Assembly (NCBI GenBank): GCA_010093485.1
Contig: MU001497.1
Coordinates: forward strand, 13,637-24,663
DNA from: Karstenula rhodostoma CBS 690.94
Lineage: Eukaryota; Ascomycota; Dothideomycetes; Pleosporales; Didymosphaeriaceae
DNA length: 11,027 nucleotides
Direction of reading: 5' to 3'
Shown here: in pieces, positions 7,802 through 11,027 of the stretch
Layout of the letters: each line of letters starts with the position of its first letter
Position numbering within the stretch: position 1 is the first letter of the stretch
Made by a program: the position numbers and the translations under genes
Notes under the pieces: model-generated
What the model was told of the DNA's origin: nothing
The model's database searches: none
The model's input: the letters and a program-made list of their open reading frames with translations, nothing else

Positions 7802-10800
7802 GGTTAGAATAAAATACTACTAGTAGGATAATAATAATAGTCTAACTATAGTCTAGAAAGTAGATAGAAAGAAGAAAAAGGAAACTTTTACTAGACCTAG
7901 TATCTATAATATAAATAACTATATTCTCCTCTATTAAAATTATATAGAGAGCTTACTTTTATTATTCTCTAAACTAGACTAACTTTCTAAAATTCTCTTA
8001 TAATAGTTATACTATATTAATATCTAGATAATTAGGATAGATAGCTTTTTTAGTTTTCTAAAAGGCCTCTTCCTCTTAAATTAAAAGAAACCCTAGGGCC
8101 TTATACTACTTAGTAGATATCTTAAAATATACCTCTAAATTATTAAATTTATAAGTAAAAATCCTTAAAATATCTAGAGTATAGACTATATAGGCTATTT
8201 CTAGTAAATAGCTAGCTTATATTTTATAGACTTCTACCTCTATTTTATCTATTATTTTATTAACCTCCTCTTTTAATAATTTCTATAATAAGTAATTAGT
8301 AGTAGAAAGCTTTCTATTAAAGATAATAAGAAGATAATATATTATACTAATATTAATCTCTTTTTTTATCTAATAAAGTATTACCTGCCTTATAATATAA
8401 CTAAGAGCCTAAAAGATAGTTTATTATTTACTAAATAGGTCTAACTAAAGTAGGTAACTCTAGACTTAATTATAATAATAGTTATATATCTCTTTATTAA
8501 TTTATCCCTATATAGTAAAGTAGAAAGGATAAATAAACTAGATATACTAGACTAAAAGGCTACCTACTTTATAAGAAAAAAAATAGTAGATAGTCTTTAT
8601 AGACTTATCTCTATTATAGCCCTTATAGTATTAAGAAATAATAGTAATAAGGCTATTATAGAGAAATATATTCTAGATACTAGTTATATAACTATTTTTA
8701 AATTATAAGCTTAATACCTTAGTATTATAGCTAGACTAGCTACTTATAAAGTATATAAAATCTAAAAGTATACTAAGAAATTTTTAGATAAGGTTATAGT
8801 ACTACTATACCTAGGTATAGTTTTTAATACTAGTAAATAAATAATTTTTAAAGTTCTTTATATTAAATAATTATAAAAGCTATTAGATAATAAAATTAGT
8901 ACTATACTTAAGTTATAGGTTATCTATATTAAAAATACTAAAGCTAGAAATTATATTTTTTAGGTCTTTTCTTAGTATATCCTATAAAATAGAGGGTAGC
9001 CCTACCTATATCTATATAAATACTAGCTAGTAGAAAAGAGTAAATACCTCCTTAAATAAATTACTTACTATAGAAAAGAATAAAATAAAGTTTATTTTAA
9101 TTCTATAAATAGTTATACTATCCCTATTCTAGTAAATAAAGATATTTAAGTTCTCTCTATACTAAAAGGTACTAAAGAAGTATACTATATTAATAAATTA
9201 ATTTATAAAGGTAGGGTATTCTATAGTAAGGTAATTATATACCTATATTTTAAATATATTATATAGTTCTCTATTCTAATCCTCTACCTTATAATTATTT
9301 AACTTAGTAATAAGAAAACTAGCCTCCTCTTAAAAAACTAGTAAATTAGAATTAAAATAATCTAGAGCCTCTATAGGTACTATATAGAAAAGTATATTTT
9401 AGAGATACTATAGACTAGTAAACCTATATATCTTTTTAAAGGCTAATATATTAGTAGTAAAGTTATAAGCCTCTTAAAATCTATTACTTTAGAGGGAGAG
9501 ACTAAGGAAGGCTACTAGAGTAATAAAAATAAGTTTAAACTAAGTAAACTAGCTAGTTTATTCTAGTAAGAAAAGTTAGAAAATATAATAATATCTTTTA
9601 AATAGGTTTAAATATATATAGTTATAGTACTCTTTAATAGTAGGGGGAATTTCTATTATATCTAGGTAGGTTATAACCTACTTCTAAGCTAATTACTAAT
9701 ATTTTTATAAATAAAGGGTCTTAGGTTATATAGCCCTAGAAGATAAAGTATAAAAGAAAAAGAAAAAAATCTTCTAGAAAAAATTAGTATAATAAAAAGT
9801 AGAGTTTTAGTAAAATTTAATAGGGACTATAGAAATATTATATTTATACTTCTATATTACTTAGATTTATATAAAGCGGGAGGTTTTTATTACTATATTT
9901 TACTATATATAAGTTATACTCTTTATAGTAGTATATAGGTAAAAAAGTTTAGATTTAAATTTAGCTTTAAATATAGTAATAAACGCTAGGTATACTTACT
10001 ATATAATAATACTAATAAAGATTTCTAAGAATTTAGTATATACTATCTATAGGTTTATAGATATAGAAGGTATACTAGATATAAATTATAGCTATTATTC
10101 CTATATATACTATACTTATACTAAAGTATATTATAGCTAGAACTTTAGAAAAGAGACTATACTATAATTTAGTTATATAGTAGAAATAATAGACTTAGCT
10201 AGAAATAATATAGATTAAGAATAATAAGAATTAGAATATAAATTAATTAGAGATATAGGGGTACTATATAGCTTAAATAGAGTTTTTATAATACTAGTAA
10301 AAGGTATCTTAAATTAGTAGGTTATACTAAGGTAGGTAAATAGGAGTAGAATAAAAGGAAAGAACTATTAGCTTATAACTATTCTAATATAGTTAGAGTA
10401 CTAGAGACTATACTTAGTTATACTATTATAGAAATAACTATAAATTATATAACTATTATATAGGTAGGTAAATATATTATACTTTATAGTAGTTCTAGTA
10501 ATAATTAAACTATATATATTATAGTAATAGCTATTACTATATACTAGTAGACTAGAATAGGATATCTTAGCCTTAATAGGGATAATAAAGTCCTTATAGT
10601 TTTATAAAAGAGAATAGTTATTAAATAGATTATTAATTAATTTTTAAATTTTATATCTTTATTTAGGTATAGTGGTATTATAGTACTCTCTACTAAAGTA
10701 AAAGAATATCTTACTAGAAAGGAGAGTATAATAATATAATATATAGAATATAAAATTATAAGCTTTATTAAAATAGATAAATATTACTTAGACTATAGTA

Positions 10801-11027
10801 AATAGGGGAGGTAGTCTTAATTTTAGCCCTAATTTAGGTTAAAATTAGTAGGCTACTAAAGTAGAAAGAATATATAGTACTATTTAATTTTAGCTATAGT
10901 CTAGACTAAAATTAAATAGCTACTAAGCTAGACTAGAAAAATATTATATATTAGCGTATAATAAGGATAATATAGTTACTAGTATTAAATAATAAATATA
11001 CTAGTAATAATAGTATATATACTATTA
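7802..11027. repeat. Long direct repeat, copy B
   Basis: This is the counterpart of 101-3326 at offset 7,701 with no net gap, truncated by the window end. Residual unmutated sites differ between the copies: CpG at 9984 and 10955 is TA in copy A, while CpG at 2573 and 2951 in copy A is TA here. Each copy was therefore mutated partly independently. The CpG at 9877 is retained in both copies (2176 in A). One substitution is not a transition: T at 10409 against G at 2708. Confidence 0.96.
10817..10916. repeat. Pair of similar near-palindromes (unit B)
   Basis: This is the counterpart of 3116-3215, with TTAATTTTAG at 10817 and 10884. The structure is retained with transition differences only (for example AATTTAGGTT in the first centre where unit A has AATCTAGATT), so in this copy the first centre is no longer palindromic. 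Confidence 0.55.

Larger units (their letters stand above)
1..11027. other. RIP-saturated repeat block (fungal)
   Basis: The whole window carries the mark of cytosine deamination on both strands. CpA, TpG and CpG are nearly absent, while TpA, CTAG and TAGTA-type words are very frequent. The only CpA I found is at 1040-1041. TpG occurs at 44-45, 2707, 2953, 3111, 6170, 8386 and 10673. CpG occurs at 42, 685, 2176, 2573, 2951, 4964, 5030, 5210, 7040, 9877, 9984 and 10955. Remaining cytosines sit in CpC and CpT. This is the known signature of repeat-induced point mutation in filamentous fungi, which acts on duplicated DNA, and the window is indeed made of two copies of one repeat. It is unusual that CpG is erased as completely as CpA. 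Counts were made by eye and may miss a few sites. Confidence 0.93.
5403..11027 (+). pseudogene. Decayed large ORF, unit B (fuller form), cut by window end, unknown family
   Basis: This is the same candidate frame as in unit A (codons at multiples of 3), extended upstream through the B-only block. Over 5523-6002 I counted 11 TAA/TAG codons in this frame against 14 and 30 in the other forward frames. Protein-like stretches include NTRGTIVAKSNRN at 5583-5621, DINLSISLYKSIPY from about 5829 and FKKLKGLILFSK from about 7482. The frame crosses 7801/7802 without a shift. The start is uncertain: 5343-5402 is dense in stops, and ATG would now read ATA or similar. If the 3' part equals unit A, the whole frame would be about 7.1 kb, or about 2,350 codons, an unusually large single protein for a mobile element. 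No catalytic motif can be named, because every TA codon pair is ambiguous after RIP. Confidence 0.45.

Noticed and set aside
1..11027. An AT-rich organelle genome, an AT-rich protist or a bacterial phage as the source.
   Set aside because: Plain AT-richness would not remove CpA, TpG and CpG while leaving CpT, CpC and GpC, and would not give two copies differing almost only by transitions.
1..11027. Long runs between stops on either strand as genuine present-day genes.
   Set aside because: Start codons ATG are almost absent because TpG is gone, and every frame has stops every few dozen codons at most; these are relics only.

Overview
The window looks like a repeat block from a filamentous fungus (probably an ascomycete) that has been saturated by repeat-induced point mutation (RIP). 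The main evidence is dinucleotide content. C is followed almost only by C or T, and G is preceded almost only by A or G. In 11 kb I could find one CpA, about seven TpG and about a dozen CpG, while TpA is everywhere. No gene is intact, and I see no tRNA, rRNA, CRISPR array or bacterial-type feature.

The layout is two head-to-tail copies of one large repeat unit, called A and B. Positions 1-29 are the tail of a 22-bp tandem array that lies mostly upstream of the window. Positions 30-100 are a short leader with a near-perfect palindrome. Positions 101 to about 4904 are the decayed body of unit A, ending in a 45-bp tandem repeat. Positions 4944-5255 are a 14-unit 22-bp array. Positions 5256-5326 are the leader again, opening unit B. 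Positions 5327-7801 (2,475 bp) are present only in B. Positions 7802-11027 match 101-3326 of unit A with no net length change, after which the window ends.

Both units appear to be relics of the same gene on the + strand. The frame whose codons start at positions divisible by 3 has the fewest TAA/TAG codons in the stretches I counted. The offset between the copies (7,701), the leader offset (5,226) and the B-only block (2,475) are all multiples of 3, so this frame runs through the B-only block and into the shared part. If that is right, the ancestral unit carried one very long open frame of roughly 7.1 kb (about 2,350 codons), and unit A is a derivative that lost its first 825 codons in frame. 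I do not recognise the protein. RIP makes every TA ambiguous (it could have been TA, TG, CA or CG), so no domain assignment is safe.

The pattern of tandem units separated by a minisatellite, each with one very large open frame, suggests a tandemly arranged mobile or subtelomeric element. A tandem LTR retrotransposon sharing its LTRs is an alternative that the sequence does not exclude.
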